DNA from: Kalaharituber pfeilii
Lineage: Eukaryota > Ascomycota > Pezizomycetes > Pezizales > Pezizaceae
NCBI GenBank assembly: GCA_015179045.1
Contig: WHUZ01000004.1
Span: forward strand, 1,550,001-1,614,000
Reading direction: 5' to 3'
DNA length: 64,000 nt
Within the stretch, counting starts at the first letter, position 1. Each line of letters begins with the position of its first letter. This document shows, piece after piece, positions 1 through 11,312 of the stretch. A program made the translations under genes and the position numbers. The notes below the pieces were generated by a model. That model did no database searches and was not told where the DNA came from. It worked only from the letters and a program-made list of their open reading frames with translations.

Positions 1-263
1 GAAGAACGATACTTAGAATCCAATTACTTCCACTGCTCTCCCTCCTCTGCCGAACGCTGAAACTCAATTCCAATAGAAAGGGCCGAAATACTTGCTTGAA
101 CAATCCCGAGCTTCACATTAATGTAAATTTTGATGCGGGGCACCCCTCGGTTGTGGCATCATGACCAAGAAGTGGAGTCGGTATTCGAAAGGAAAGTTAA
201 TCTTGACGTATGAAAAGAAGGGTTGTAATATCAACCCACTGCTCCTCAGCAAGCTGAGTTCGC

Positions 264-380
264 TCCTGGGCATAGTTGCTTAACCTGACCCGAGTATATG
301 GGTCCCTGCCATAGGCTGATAGTCTGTATGCGGGATTACGTGATCACAAAAGAAAAAAAGAAAAAAAACAAATTGGTGAG
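264..380 (+). mobile_element. LINE-C 3' tail, 5'-truncated
   Basis: This stretch matches the last ~70 nt of the 3' end of the large LINE at 15108-21978: a CCCTGCCATAGGCT..AGTCTGTATGCGGG hairpin, then TTACGTGA and an impure A-rich tail. The match starts near position 264 and no coding part is retained. I could not define a target-site duplication. The preceding 263 bases hold nothing I recognise. Confidence 0.7.
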
Positions 381-676
381 TTTGATATAAGATAACTCCT
401 GAAACTGCCAAGCATAGAAAAACGACTGGAGGCTACTGGATGCAGGTTCTGGATAATGCAGACTGTACCCCAATTTTTCCTTTTTTGGTGTCATTTTTAC
501 TGGCTTGATCATCAGCCCGATGCGAGATGGCTCTCGGAATTTCCAAATTATGACATCGTACGCTATCGTTCCAAAGTATCTCCTTAGTGAGATTTAATAG
601 AGTAGAATAGACTCCTGTTTTCCCGATACAGTACATGGCTGATCGTAACAGTCAGTGGAGTAAAGAGCTGTCCGTA

Positions 677-742
677 TTTTTTTTTTTTTTTTTTTTTCAT
701 TTCACGTAACCCCCGCTTGCAGGTGTTCGCCATTGCAGGGCA
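677..742 (-). mobile_element. Micro-retroposon, family B
   Basis: On the minus strand this reads GCCCTGCCATGG.. hairpin, ..TTACGTGA and a 21-nt poly(A). It is flanked by the 11-bp direct repeat AGCTGTCCGTA (666-676 and 743-753), so it is a discrete insertion with only ~43 nt of non-A sequence. It corresponds to the extreme 3' end of LINE-B. Confidence 0.9.
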
Positions 743-814
743 AGCTGTCCGTATAAAGCCGTAGAACATAAAAACCTGCAATCTGCGATACTAGGTAGAT
801 AGTACAAATAAGGA

Positions 815-1484
815 TTTTTTTTTTTTTTTTTTTTTTATATCAGTACTCGCATACCGCCCTAAGGGCTACGGCGAGGGTTTTATTATAACAGAAATAAAAA
901 CAAGTCAACGTCTAGTTACAGGTAGTGCCCGCGAAACTCCTTCATGGTGCGGGTGGCATGCCCGGGATGTCCTACTTCCGTCCCCTCTCCGATTCATACC
1001 GGTCCGACCTTAACCAACGTCCCCCGAGCCTTACCCTCCCAACCTCGGTCTCCTTCTCCAAGTAAACTACCGCCGAGCTGGTTTTCTTTCCTTCCTCAAC
1101 CAGCGTGGTCTTCTTCCTCAACCAGCGAATTCCGGTGATCTTTCCCAATTCCTTATTCGCTGCCTCCAACCATTGTCTGACCTTCCCTAGGTCCTTCCGT
1201 AGGGCGATCCCGTATACTACGACACCGGTTTTAAGTTTGGTGGTGGCATCGGGGTTGGTTGGTGGGGAGGTGGAGGTGCTCTTGGGGCGGGGAGAGGGAC
1301 CTTTGCGTGATGTGGCTGCCAAGTGGCGCTGGAAGGCTTCGTCTTGACTCGGCAGCTTTCCTTTGCCCTTCCTGGCGGCGGGGGGAGGTGGGGTCGCGCT
1401 CGGAGGCTCCTCTGCGCGGGGTGGTGCTCCCGTGGCTGTGGGGTCGACCGAGGAGGACGACGTGATCTTTCTGGCCTCCTCATC
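815..1484 (-). mobile_element. LINE-A-type element carrying only ORF1, 5'-truncated
   Basis: This 670-bp insertion lies between perfect 13-bp repeats GTACAAATAAGGA (802-814 and 1485-1497). On the minus strand it encodes the C-terminal ~160 residues of an RRM-like LINE ORF1 (ending at 972), followed by ~90 nt of 3' UTR, the family-A hairpin (CTCGC..GCGAG) and ~22 A. No ORF2 lies between ORF1 and the tail, so the source was an ORF1-only derivative or a transcript that had lost ORF2. The related element at 23013-24503 has the same layout with a family-B tail. Confidence 0.85.
972..1484 (-). pseudogene. LINE ORF1 C-terminal fragment (RRM-like)
   Basis: The frame is open from the 5' edge of the insertion to the stop at 972. 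The fragment has a Pro/Ser/Thr-rich linker followed by a compact domain (VVVYGIALRKDLGKVRQWLE .. RWLRKK .. KKTSSAVVYLEKE .. GGRWLRSDRYE). The same domain occurs in the ORF1-only element near 23600-23400 and, degraded, near 9250-9370. ORF1 proteins of this kind are presumed RNA-binding in LINE ribonucleoproteins. There is no CCHC knuckle, unlike ORF1 of LINE-C. It begins inside the insertion and has no start codon of its own. Confidence 0.75.
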
Positions 1485-1910
1485 GTACAAATAAGGAGTA
1501 TTGCATGTGGAGTCATCTCAGTCATCACAATTTGCATATGGGGAGCATTGCTCACATTCAGCAACACGTACTGCGACTAGCATCATTCGGTAAAAAGGAC
1601 AATCCCCTTATATTGGCATTACCGTGAACCGACTTAAACGCGCGTGTACAAATACCAGTAATTCCCAAAATCCAAGACGACATACAAGATAATCCTGCAT
1701 ATATAACCGATCCACCCCTGCGGCCCTCGAACTGTAACAAGTCTAGCTCTAATGTAATTGACCAATAAACCTTCCTTATGCTCAAGCCATAGCCGCTCCT
1801 TCCTGAAGATCCGTGGCATCGAATGGTTTTTGACCGTACACGAACCATCTAAAATCGTCACATTAGCACAGCCCATATCTTGTTTACCCCAATACCCGCA
1901 AACTGCAGCC

Positions 1911-3472
1911 CTAGAATGATTTAACATACGCTTTACACCAATATTGCTCTTTTGGTGGGCTGGCCATGAGTTCCGCCGCCGCGTCCTTACATAACTGATC
2001 CACGTCGTCCTTCGACCACCCGGAGAACCTCGTCAATAACGCGATGCTATAAGGAATCAACCCCTCCTTCAAGCCCAATTGCGCGTACATGCCCCGCTCA
2101 CGAACATTCTTCTGCTTGTGCCATGCGGCAAACGGCCAGTATTCCCATCTGCCAGTCACGTGCTGGAATCCTGCGGCTTCAAGTCGAGTCAGGAAGGAGG
2201 AGCCACTGACGAAGGGACGGCCGGCTGTATCGCCTGCGGCGACGGTGAGGTGCCACCAACGTTTGAGTGGAGATTTAGGGTCAATGGGACGTGGGTTGTC
2301 TAAAGGTCCATTCAAGAGGATGTAGTCAAAGTCGTGGACCTCAACGAAGCCGCCTGGTTTAGCGTGTCTGTTGTTCCGTGAACGGCTGTCAATGATCGCT
2401 ATCCCCAAAAAACATGCAAGGTGTAAAAAGAAGAAACGATCATTACGCACATAAAACACTGCCGGATCACTTCATCCCAGTTTTGAAAGCTACCGGCCAT
2501 GTTGCGGAGGTGGATGAAGTCGAATTTTTCCCGTTTCGAAAAAGCCCATGGCATCTCTGCGTCGTCGATTTCGAATTTGACGTTTGGTGGGACCCTAACG
2601 TACCCTCGCTATAGAGTTAAATCAAGGCATACTGTCTCCCATCGCGTTCATCAAGCAGGTATAAACGTACCACTCCGGTTGCACAGGACTCAAATCGTTC
2701 CCTATAATTTGGCATTCAGGATGCCGACTACATCCGATGCACAATAGAGATCATACGTATCAGCATCACACAACATAGGTCCCCCACCATTCCTTCCATA
2801 CCACTAACATCAACATGCGCAAATCAAAACGTACTCCGCAAAGTCAATCGCCCAAATACCCGTCCCTGTGCCAATGTCGAGCGCCCTCTGTGGTCTCTCA
2901 ATTGGCGCTATATAGAGCTCGCCGCCTAGCATCATGCTCCATACATGGTGATATAGATCTAGTCGGTCTTGCTCTTCCTCGTCATTAGGTAGAGTATATT
3001 TCCCGTCACGGAAGGCATGGTAACGGCGCCCGTTTTCGTATTTATAGTTGAAGATGTTTGAGAGGAGGGATGTGGTACCGGAAGGACTATTGAAAATGGA
3101 CAGGTGAGATTAGGTTGCGATCAAGGATGAAGGTCGGCTAGAATGAGTGATGGTCGGCTGGGGGGAACTCTTACAATTCTGTACCGATTGAGGAGTCTAA
3201 ATCGTCTGTATCCTGTTACAAGGTAAGAAGATGCATCAGTGGCAACTTGGGCAAGGACCATGCGTATGGGGCGGCATTCTGGAAAAGGAAAGAAGAAGAA
3301 ACTGGGTCTGATTGGATAGTACCTCGGAGTTCTCCTCCCTCTCTACTTCCAGCAATCTTGGCGTCTCCGTCCCCTCCGGTGACAGATATTGGTGTCCATG
3401 AGATGTATCCCTTGGAAGACCATCTGTATCTTCCCCATGACTCGCCATCTCAATTAGCACGTTCGAACCCAT
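1911..3472 (-). CDS. LaeA-like SAM-dependent methyltransferase (six exons)
   Basis: Predicted class-I SAM methyltransferase of the fungal LaeA/UMTA-like group. My model joins exons 3472-3323, 3212-3175, 3086-2835, 2727-2671, 2594-2460 and 2367-1911 on the minus strand. All introns are GT..AG (76-110 nt) and the sum is exactly 363 codons (362 aa). Motifs in order: NGRRYHAFRDGKY, SAM-binding motif I ALDIGTGTGIWAIDFA, IIGNDLSPVQPEWVPPNV, the acidic FEIDDAEMPW, FIHLRNMAGSFQNW, and KPGGFVEVHDFD. Relatives include the global regulator LaeA and many secondary-metabolite or effector-linked enzymes; the substrate cannot be inferred. The start ATG precedes an acidic, Ser/Thr/Glu-rich N-terminus usual for the family. 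No biosynthetic core gene lies nearby, so a role in a cluster is not supported. All motifs appear intact. Confidence 0.88.
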
Positions 3473-3933
3473 TCTTCTCCTACCCTACGATTTTCGAGAA
3501 TACTTTGTTGCCCGCTCAATGTACCTTAGCTGATTTATCGTGTCAAATCTTCCTATTGTTCTTGCACCTGAATCCCCTTTTCCGTGCTGCCGTTATGGTT
3601 TCTGTGATTGTGGTCCTTATTGCCGTCCACTTAAATCGAAAGACACCCGAATTAAGGGTTCCAACTGACGCTAGTGTTCATTCAATTGAGTGACCAAGGA
3701 TATTCGGATTTATAATTGACTTTCGGTTGAGCGTTCACACTCGCAATCTTCGTCCCAAGTGACAAAAAAATAGCCGAACTTATTTTCCGTGGTGGCTCCT
3801 CACTCATCTATATAATCGTTCTCCTGGCTCGCGCGGAAAATGCATACCCTCTTCCACTTAATGTAGCCACCAACAGGGACACACTACAGAAGTCACTTCC
3901 AACGCCCCCCCACCTCTCCCCACCAAATCATTC

Positions 3934-4470
3934 GTGGAGAACTCTAGCTATTCTAGCTATTCTAGCTATTCTAGCTCCACATCACGTCGATCAAGATCAA
4001 TCCATCGGTTCAGCGGGCGCCCAGGACCCAATCAAGTTCTGTCATACCCTAGCTATGTGTGTTTGGTTTCAATTTGTTGGTGGTTGTATGTGCAAGGATA
4101 TATATTGGCATCACATGGGGCAAAGTCATCTGCAGCCAGATTCGTTTACTGGTTGAACAATAATTGTCCAGCCGATCTTCGTGCTGCCGTGTGTCCCAAA
4201 CAAAGTCATTGCCAGGGCAAGGGTTGTCTCGGGCTTAGGAATTGCCTGACTAGAAAGGTAAACTTTTTGGTCTGGCTTGGCACCCTCGTGGATGACCTTC
4301 TTGCCCACAGCTTGACATTTTTAGAGCTTAGGGTCTGTGCGGAGGCCCGTTTTGGAAGGACTCTGCGCTGGCGGACCCAGAAGCGGTTACATAAAAGCAT
4401 CTTCCACGTTACAGTACGCAATGAAAGCGATGCGCCTACGGACTCTAACTATGTTCGTTGCCTGGTATAG
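3934..4470 (+). CDS. Uncertain ORF, 178 aa
   Basis: An open frame lies divergently upstream of the methyltransferase. It begins with a Ser/Tyr repeat (four SSY-like units) encoded by a decanucleotide repeat (tagctattc, 3941-3975), followed by a basic patch and a hydrophobic stretch near residues 40-60. I recognise no domain, and the antisense strand is also partly open. The 461-bp gap to the methyltransferase start would be a shared divergent promoter if this is a gene. It is most likely spurious or a short lineage-specific ORF. Confidence 0.2.
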   Translation: MENSSYSSYSSYSSSTSRRSRSIHRFSGRPGPNQVLSYPSYVCLVSICWWLYVQGYILASHGAKSSAARFVYWLNNNCPADLRAAVCPKQSHCQGKGCLGLRNCLTRKVNFLVWLGTLVDDLLAHSLTFLELRVCAEARFGRTLRWRTQKRLHKSIFHVTVRNESDAPTDSNYVRCLV

Positions 4471-6047
4471 GGCTGATCACAACTAGGGTATAACTGAGCC
4501 CAGTGCACAGTACCATGTTGCGGACGCACAAAGAATGAAGGGTTATACTAATTTTTCGGCAATCGCCCGCTTTCCTCTGCGATTTTCTGATGCACATCGG
4601 GTGTTTCCAAAGGCCCTGTACCGGTAATATGTATGATACAACAAGTACCTGGAGCAAAGATGTTGGGTGTGCAAAATGGGTGTGATATTGGTTGCCACTT
4701 GATCCACCGTGGATCCATTCATTCTTAGGCATGTTTCAATAACTAGAATCACATGCAAGTAGTTTTTCGGACCATGTAAAATACACCAGATACGATTCAA
4801 GTTTGCACCTGCAGTGCAGAGCGGGAACTCATGCAAGATAAGTTATTATCATGATGCTTACGCTTGTCATTGTTATCTTTTTACAGTTAGTGCTCGGTCA
4901 GAGTGATTGGTTTGTGGTTTACTGCAACAAATGAAAGATGATTGAGATTCAATTTGAATCTTGCGACTGGAAAAAAACTGGGATGAGCACAAGTTCAAAC
5001 TGCTGTTGCGGTACTGTAGCAACCAACTGGACACCGCTTTTGAGTCGGAGGGATCACGTTGGTATGTACGAGAATTAAACTCGCACCGGATCGGCTGGGA
5101 CAAAAATGGAAATCCAGTGAACCAGAGACAAGGCTCGAGGGTGAATTCAAAGCCTGGCATTTTAGTACAATGCTCCACTTTCTTTAGTTCAAAGAAGTTA
5201 TTTGGAACGCCATGTAAGACCATTGGAATTGGCACTAAGCATGAAGGGTCATTTGATTACGAAACTTGAGGTCGTGACAATACGATTTTCGAGTCGGTAT
5301 CTTTTTCCGAGACAGTTTGGACAATCAAATTGTCGATCGCAGCAGAGCTCCCATAATAACTATTCGGAATTCCGATACGCACTGACTACCTCTTACCAGG
5401 ACTAGTGTTGCACCACTTTCAGCCATATCGCATTCCCACAATAGCTAGCTGCCAGTCTCTCTTTAAGCTTTAAGCTTTCCAAGATCGAGAACTTTTCTTA
5501 TAGGGCAATAACGAACTTTAAGCAACTTTCTTGAACACGTCTCCTTCATTCCAGATTCCACAAAAGCTTGTGTGACCAACTAACTAGCTCTACTCTCGCA
5601 AATAGCGTACTTTAGCCTACATGTACGCCACGCCTAGATGCGCGGGTGCTAGTCTGATAATCAGGCGACAGCCGCAGATGCGTGGGGCGGCTCATCGGCA
5701 CGAAGCCCTCGCCTTCACAGCAACCCGTCTTCCCACTTGGCGGATGGAATACGACAGGAGGGACCAGCCCATGGTAGCACGACGTGTCTTAGTATATTCC
5801 GGTAGGGTTGCTCAACGCTAGGGACTTCAATACTAGTGCATGTTGGCGTCTTAGACCTCATTTAGTGTACGGCGGCCTGGAGTTACAAGGTGCCAAAAGT
5901 CGAAAAGTTCCGTGCGACGCCCGTACGACAACAAAATTACATATCTCACACAACATACGCCGCCAGAGATAAGTGCCCAGTGCAATTGATTTTTCATAAA
6001 AAATATAAATAAAAATAAAAATAAAAATAAAAATAAAAATAAAATAG
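4471..6047. other. Gene-free stretch
   Basis: Only short, mutually overlapping ORFs without recognisable domains occur here. An (AAAAAT)n microsatellite occupies about 5998-6046, directly beside the micro-retroposon at 6061. Confidence 0.5.
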
Positions 6048-6060
6048 AAAAACCGAAGCT

Positions 6061-6123
6061 TTTTTTTTTTTTTTTTTTTTTTTGTCACGTTACCCCGCTT
6101 GCAGCTGTTCGCCATGGCAGGGA
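6061..6123 (-). mobile_element. Micro-retroposon, family B
   Basis: This 63-bp insertion reads CCCTGCCATGGCGAACAGCT.. plus tail on the minus strand with 23 A. The 13-bp target duplication AAAAACCGAAGCT lies at 6048-6060 and 6124-6136. Confidence 0.9.
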
Positions 6124-6136
6124 AAAAACCGAAGCT

Positions 6137-9100
6137 AATTTCAGTTCATAGCATGACCGTTTTGTAACATCAACCACCTATCCTCCCACTCATTCTCATC
6201 GAATGCCATATTATCAGGATTTTGTATATGTCCTTCATTTACTTCCATTGGAAGTGGTTGCCGATTGTATGAGGCTAATGGTTTTAGTAGAAGCAATAAC
6301 GTAAGTACTATATTACCTGCCTATATATGTTGATAGGCTGCCTCTCGTAGTTTACAATAGATATCTTGATGTAGATCTGGCGGCCTGGCGTGTAGGGAAG
6401 AGGAGAAAACGGCGCTGCATATATGGTCCAGGTGCTGGGTCTGGAAGAGAAGGTGGCCAAGCAGCTTGGGGGTGATATATAAGCCACTGGAGACGAGAGA
6501 GGGGATCCCGTGGTAGAGCTAATGAGGCAGATACGGGGTATATTCCCGTCCTGCGTTAGGAATTAACTACTTTTGCCTTTTATCATTTTATCTCTTTATT
6601 TCTTTATTTCCTTATTTCCTAAGGTACAAAATCTCGCTATAGCCCGCAGGCAGGCATGTAGGTAATAAGAGAAAAAAACATATGAATTCCCCTTCCACAG
6701 AGTCCCCTTCCACAGAGTCCCCTTCCACCAAATCCCCTTCCTCCTTTCTTATGGCACTGCTGGCCGCTTATATATTGCTTCCGGCCCTTGCAGCCACTTC
6801 CTCCTCGATGTCTCACACTCGTATCCCTTCTCTAGCTGTAAATTTTAGGACTTCCAGTAGGGGAACCTCTACTTAATCAGGTACTGAAGTATTCTATTGA
6901 GTAGATTTTCTTTGTCTGCAGCATGGGACAGCAGTACGCTGTTATTATAGAGGTATTTTTTTCACAGTAGAATAGAAGTGGGGTAGTTGATAGACTGGTG
7001 TACGGCGCAAAATAAAGATGATATAATTACATAGTGAAGATTATTGTAATATAGGATGTTACGATCAGGTTTTGTCTATTTATATTTCACTGTTGTATGG
7101 TTATTATGGTATGGGCATCGCATGGACTTTTCGACTTTTCCATTTTTCGATTTTTGGCACTTTGTAACTCCAGGCCGTTGTATTTAGTACAATATATGCA
7201 TATGGTAGAGTGTACTTAAAAGAGACTACTTACAACTTCAATGTTAAATTGAAGACCTACTATATTACCAAACTGCACCTGATTAAAACCTAAAGGATAC
7301 TAATATGTAGTATTTTGTCTGCTCTACGATTCTATATCCTCTATTTAAAAAAAAAAAAAAAAATAAGGAGCGAGTAGAAGCAGATTGAAAAGAAGGTTCT
7401 TTGTATAGGAAAGCTATAGCTATAAATGCAACGTGCCAAGAACACTACATCAGTAATAGTACAGGTAAAACTTACTTTATTTTTATGCATCCCTTTGTCA
7501 CAACCATCTCGATATGCGTGCATAATAGGTAATCATTTATAGAAAATGATTGATTGTGATATCATGGAATTGTCAATCGTAATGCTTTGAAGTTATACTC
7601 ACAATTATTGTGAGTATACCATTTTGCAGGTGCCCCCCCCAAAAATTCATTAAAGTTGGTCTCACAATAAAAAAACAATGATAAAATAATACCAAATGCC
7701 CACGAGCTCCAGGTTGTCCGGTATCGGGAGGTCTTTCGATTGCAAAGATGAGATGCATATTGCGACCGAGGCCAGAAAGCTGACTGAGGCCAGCTGGGAG
7801 CCTGCGTACATGTGCAGTGCTCCCCCCCCCAAAAAAAAAGGGTGTATTAGTCAGCGCGCGACGGAATGTACTCGGGGGTAGGGGAAAATATGATACTCAG
7901 AAGCGCTATGCATGCATTAATGTGCGCCACCGGGCAGGTGAAGTAGGTATGAATTTTTGTCGAAAAGTCTGTATGGAACTTACACACAAAAATACGACAC
8001 AGGTATTTTTTAACTGCATTCAAGTCAACAAAGCATTGCATAATTTGCATAACTACAACCTGACTAACGTGAAGCCACTTCTAAATAATGATATGAGGCA
8101 TTCTTTTATTCTTTTATCCCACTTTTCTTGAAGCTTTCCACTTCATTTGTGCATTCGTCGCGTATGTCAACAATTCAGACATGCTCAACTAGAGTAGTTT
8201 CTTGAATGTGAATTTTATACCGAAATTTTGTGTGCTGGGCTCAGATTTCCATTTCGCTATTGTATGAGGCTTCAGTGGGTGATTCGACACTTCGATTGGG
8301 AAAAATGAGTTGTGCTGGCTGATTGAAAACAAACATTGAAGCGTGTAACTATGCGAAGCGTGTAAGAATCCTGTAGAGTAACAAGTGCTGTATTACATAA
8401 CAAACAGCTGAACTACCCTACCAACAGTCCCTGTCACAATGTATGCAACTTTTCGCGCTTCTGAAGACTTACCCTTGATACCGAGTACAACAGAAACTGG
8501 TTAAGGATGGCCGTATTTTGTAGAATGTACCCAAGTACAATTCACTACAGAAGTTACTGTACTATTGCAGCTTGTCAAGTGCGATTTTGGTTCCAAGCTG
8601 ATTATTATTAGTTCTCCTGCGCTTCCCACTTCAGCATCAGTTAATAATTTCTGTTCTATTTACATCATGAATAAAACTAGTGTGTCTTGAGATTGAGAAA
8701 CACAGGATTTTGAATCCTGATGCGTCGCCGGTCTCTTACTAGTTAGGTATAGCTCGTCTATGGGCGACTACTGAAGCCCAATCAGTAAATGATTTGTACT
8801 AGTACTTTCTACTCACGAAGCCATGCGGGGTTCATGTTAAACAAGGAAACTGTTTTTATGTTGCTTGCATTGCAATTTCGAAATCGACGCGGTAACTTTG
8901 CAGCAGCGGCTGTTCATCTTAGCCAATCTAATAGTTGTCTGATCTTTTTATCCAATCAAACATTCTATCCTTCTATCCTTATCTATTTCCAGACCGATAA
9001 AGGTTAGCAAGACGCTAACTTTAAGCTGAAGCTAGCATAAACAGCCTGCCAAACACAAGAAAACACACAGACCACTCCGGTTGTATTTGATGTTAACCTA

Positions 9101-9149
9101 TAATGTAACCTTTGCACGACAACTGCCAACCGGCCAATCCATTCTCACC
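6137..9149. other. AT-rich gene-free stretch
   Basis: Three kilobases of mostly AT-rich sequence show no coding region I can support. A short ORF at 6682-6876 starts with three copies of a 15-bp tccccttccacagag-like repeat (SPSTE) and a hydrophobic segment, but nothing supports it as a gene. An A17 run at 7344-7362 has no LINE hairpin beside it and is not counted as a retroposon. Confidence 0.5.
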
Positions 9150-9202
9150 TAAACCCTTGCCATAGCCCTTAGGGCGGCACGTGAGTACTGATAATAAAAA
9201 AG
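9150..9202 (+). mobile_element. Family-A LINE tail (micro-copy)
   Basis: The family-A hairpin (GCCATAGCCCTTAGGGCGGC) is followed by a short A-rich run interrupted by T and G, so it looks older than the others. No clear target duplication is visible. It directly abuts the next family-A copy. Confidence 0.65.
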
Positions 9203-9204
9203 AA

Positions 9205-9519
9205 ACCACTCTCACTCGTTATACTGGACTAGAGACGAAACTACCGGAGGAAAACACTCTTGGAGGAAAAACGCAAGAAGACGAGCTCCGTGGTGGCATA
9301 CTTGGAGACAGAGATGGAAATCGGCAGAGTTGCGGACGAGCGTGTACGAGCCGGATAGAGGGAGGAAGTAGACAGGTCCCGGCACACGACTCTCAGTGTG
9401 GACTCTCCAACCGCATCATGTATGGATTCCGCGGGCAATACATGTAGCTATCTGACTTTTTTGGTTTTTGTTTGTAATAAACCCTCGCCATAGCCCCCAG
9501 GGCGGCAAGCGAGTAATGA

Positions 9520-9550
<31 letters not shown>
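9205..9550 (+). mobile_element. Family-A element with ORF1 remnant and tail
   Basis: A decayed copy of the ORF1 C-terminal domain (KKTSSVV, then VYEPDRGRK ending near 9370) is followed by the same 3' UTR as the element at 815-1484, the hairpin and about 30 A. Frameshifts break the ORF1 remnant. As at 815-1484, ORF1 is followed directly by the tail with no ORF2. The 5' boundary is approximate and no target duplication was found. Confidence 0.7.
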
Positions 9551-9552
<2 letters not shown>

Positions 9553-9646
9553 CTATGGCCGTAGATCATACTGCATAGTTACATGTTATTACCTTCGGTG
9601 TGCATGCCAAAGTACTCGAGTACGCGTTATTTTACTCTACAACGGA

Positions 9647-9727
9647 TTCCTACCACTCTATATCTAAACCCTCGCCATAGCCCTTAGGGCGACCTGCGAT
9701 TAATGATATAAAAAAAAAAAAAAAAAA
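9647..9727 (+). mobile_element. Micro-retroposon, family A
   Basis: This 81-bp insertion consists of ~23 nt of LINE-A 3' UTR, the hairpin, GCGATTAATGATAT and poly(A). The perfect 13-bp target duplication ACTCTACAACGGA lies at 9634-9646 and 9728-9740. Confidence 0.93.
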
Positions 9728-9740
9728 ACTCTACAACGGA

Positions 9741-11204
9741 GTGACCATGCGCACATAAGCCCCTAAGTATGATATTGCTTTTTGTTCACTCCACTTTTAC
9801 CTGTCCCAGGGCCTTGGCTCTGCACAAAAGGCAATTGCATGCATGCAGCAGTTGTTGCGCCATTTACAAGGAAAATGGCAAGGCAATTAATTTGTAACAT
9901 ATGCAAGCATTGTAAAAAATGTGCGGATTGGTAAAATCAAGATAGCTCAAAATTGACGACTTTGGAAAGCACTCTCAGGAGACTCTAGCTTATAAATATA
10001 GAATCATAGAATAATGATAGGCAATAATAAGGCATCCGGAAGGCGCACAACAAAGCCTCAATAGGCGAAATAGAACGTAGCGGTCTACAGCCAGAAAGAG
10101 AGGTGGCGTAGATAACGATAAGCATAGTGATACTAATACCAATGAGAAACAGGTGAGAACCAGTCAGTTGCGGATAGCACACTCATATCATACATACTGG
10201 GGTGTGATAGGCCGTGACAAATCCCGTAGTTTACCCGCCTTTTCAATAGGTTATACGAATACGATCCAGTTATGTCTCTAGCGAGATGCGCCTTCAAAAA
10301 CCTAGAAATTGATGTGGGAGCGGGATGGTCAACAGTCCCAAATCCTACACGTATCCGCGTATCGCCTAAGTTACGTTGAGTACTCGTACTGAAGTGGTTG
10401 CACATGTTAGTTAATTATACACTCCGATATCAAGAACATTTATGCATACTTAGTGCGCCTCGTTTCGTTTCTGATCGAAAGCAAATTAATTATCACCTGA
10501 GGCACTGGTACTTTCAGATGCCAGTTGCAGAAGCCTCAACGATCCTGGTTCTGCAAAGTTATTCTTGCGTTTCCAGATTTAGCCAATTAGGATGAGCACG
10601 GCATATCAAATGTCCATCAGGAGCAAGGCCAAAATTATTTCCCGTGCCGCCTGTGTGTCCGGTTAATTGCCTTCATGGACCCGTTCGTAACAGGTAACAA
10701 CGTATCGTACGTTAATTAGTCCATCATTAATTATAATGGGAAATTGTATTATTTCCAAGCTTCAATTTTGTAAACGTTATTTTGTGCTATTCGAAGGTCA
10801 GTCTTCTTGTTGCGGCCCTTGTCATGAAGCCTGCACGAGTTTTGGCAGCACCACCTTCACCAGCGCGGCCTACTTGCCTCCACAGATGCAGGGAGCCTTT
10901 CATCCAATTCCCACGGACCCTGCAATGCTCGGCCGTGCTCTGTTGAGGTCAACCCTTTCCAATTGCAACCTTTCCCTGAGTATGGTAATTCCGGTACAGT
11001 AGCTAGGAACCGAACAAATCGTCGGTCATCCGAACCTAATGCCATCCGAACAAGACTGTCACGCCCGAGGAGACGGATTGCTCCTGGCAGGGCATGGGTT
11101 AGGAGCTTTTTGTTTCGTTTGCTCTGAACTTATGGTTTTGAAAAGGGACCGATTCTTGAACGCTACCTGGATCATAAGTGATATCCAGGGGTTTATAGCG
11201 AACG
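9741..11204. other. Gene-free stretch
   Basis: No coding region, RNA gene or repeat family that I recognise. Short ORFs on both strands overlap one another and lack recognisable domains. Confidence 0.5.
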
Positions 11205-11310
11205 TGTCACGGTATTTGCGATATGCAGCGAAATGTAGGTGTAACTTAGGACACCGCTTGGAGCTTGACCTTTGTATAGCCGGTCTTAGGCCTCTATATA
11301 AGCCTTCCGG
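11205..11310 (-). repeat. Solo-LTR fragment of the Ty3-like element at 62729
   Basis: The minus strand of this segment matches part of the LTR at ~62890-62981, including TATATAGAGGCC, ACAAAGGTCAAG and CCTAAGTTACACCTACATTT, and ends in CCGTGACA where the full LTR ends in CCGTAACA. Only the last ~106 bp of the LTR remain, because a hAT element starts at 11313. Confidence 0.75.
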
Positions 11311-11312
11311 GA

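Noticed and set aside
3934..4470. Confident protein gene divergent from the methyltransferase
   Set aside because: No domain, partly repeat-encoded and with competing antisense frames; kept only as a low-confidence ORF.
7344..7362. A-run suggesting another retroposon
   Set aside because: No A, B or C hairpin precedes it and no flanking duplication was found. The same holds for A or T runs at 33676, 37517, 41642, 51161, 52150 and 57722.
11305..11312. Claimed 8-bp target duplication for the hAT element
   Set aside because: TTCCGGGA and CGTCCGTA match poorly, so I do not claim it.
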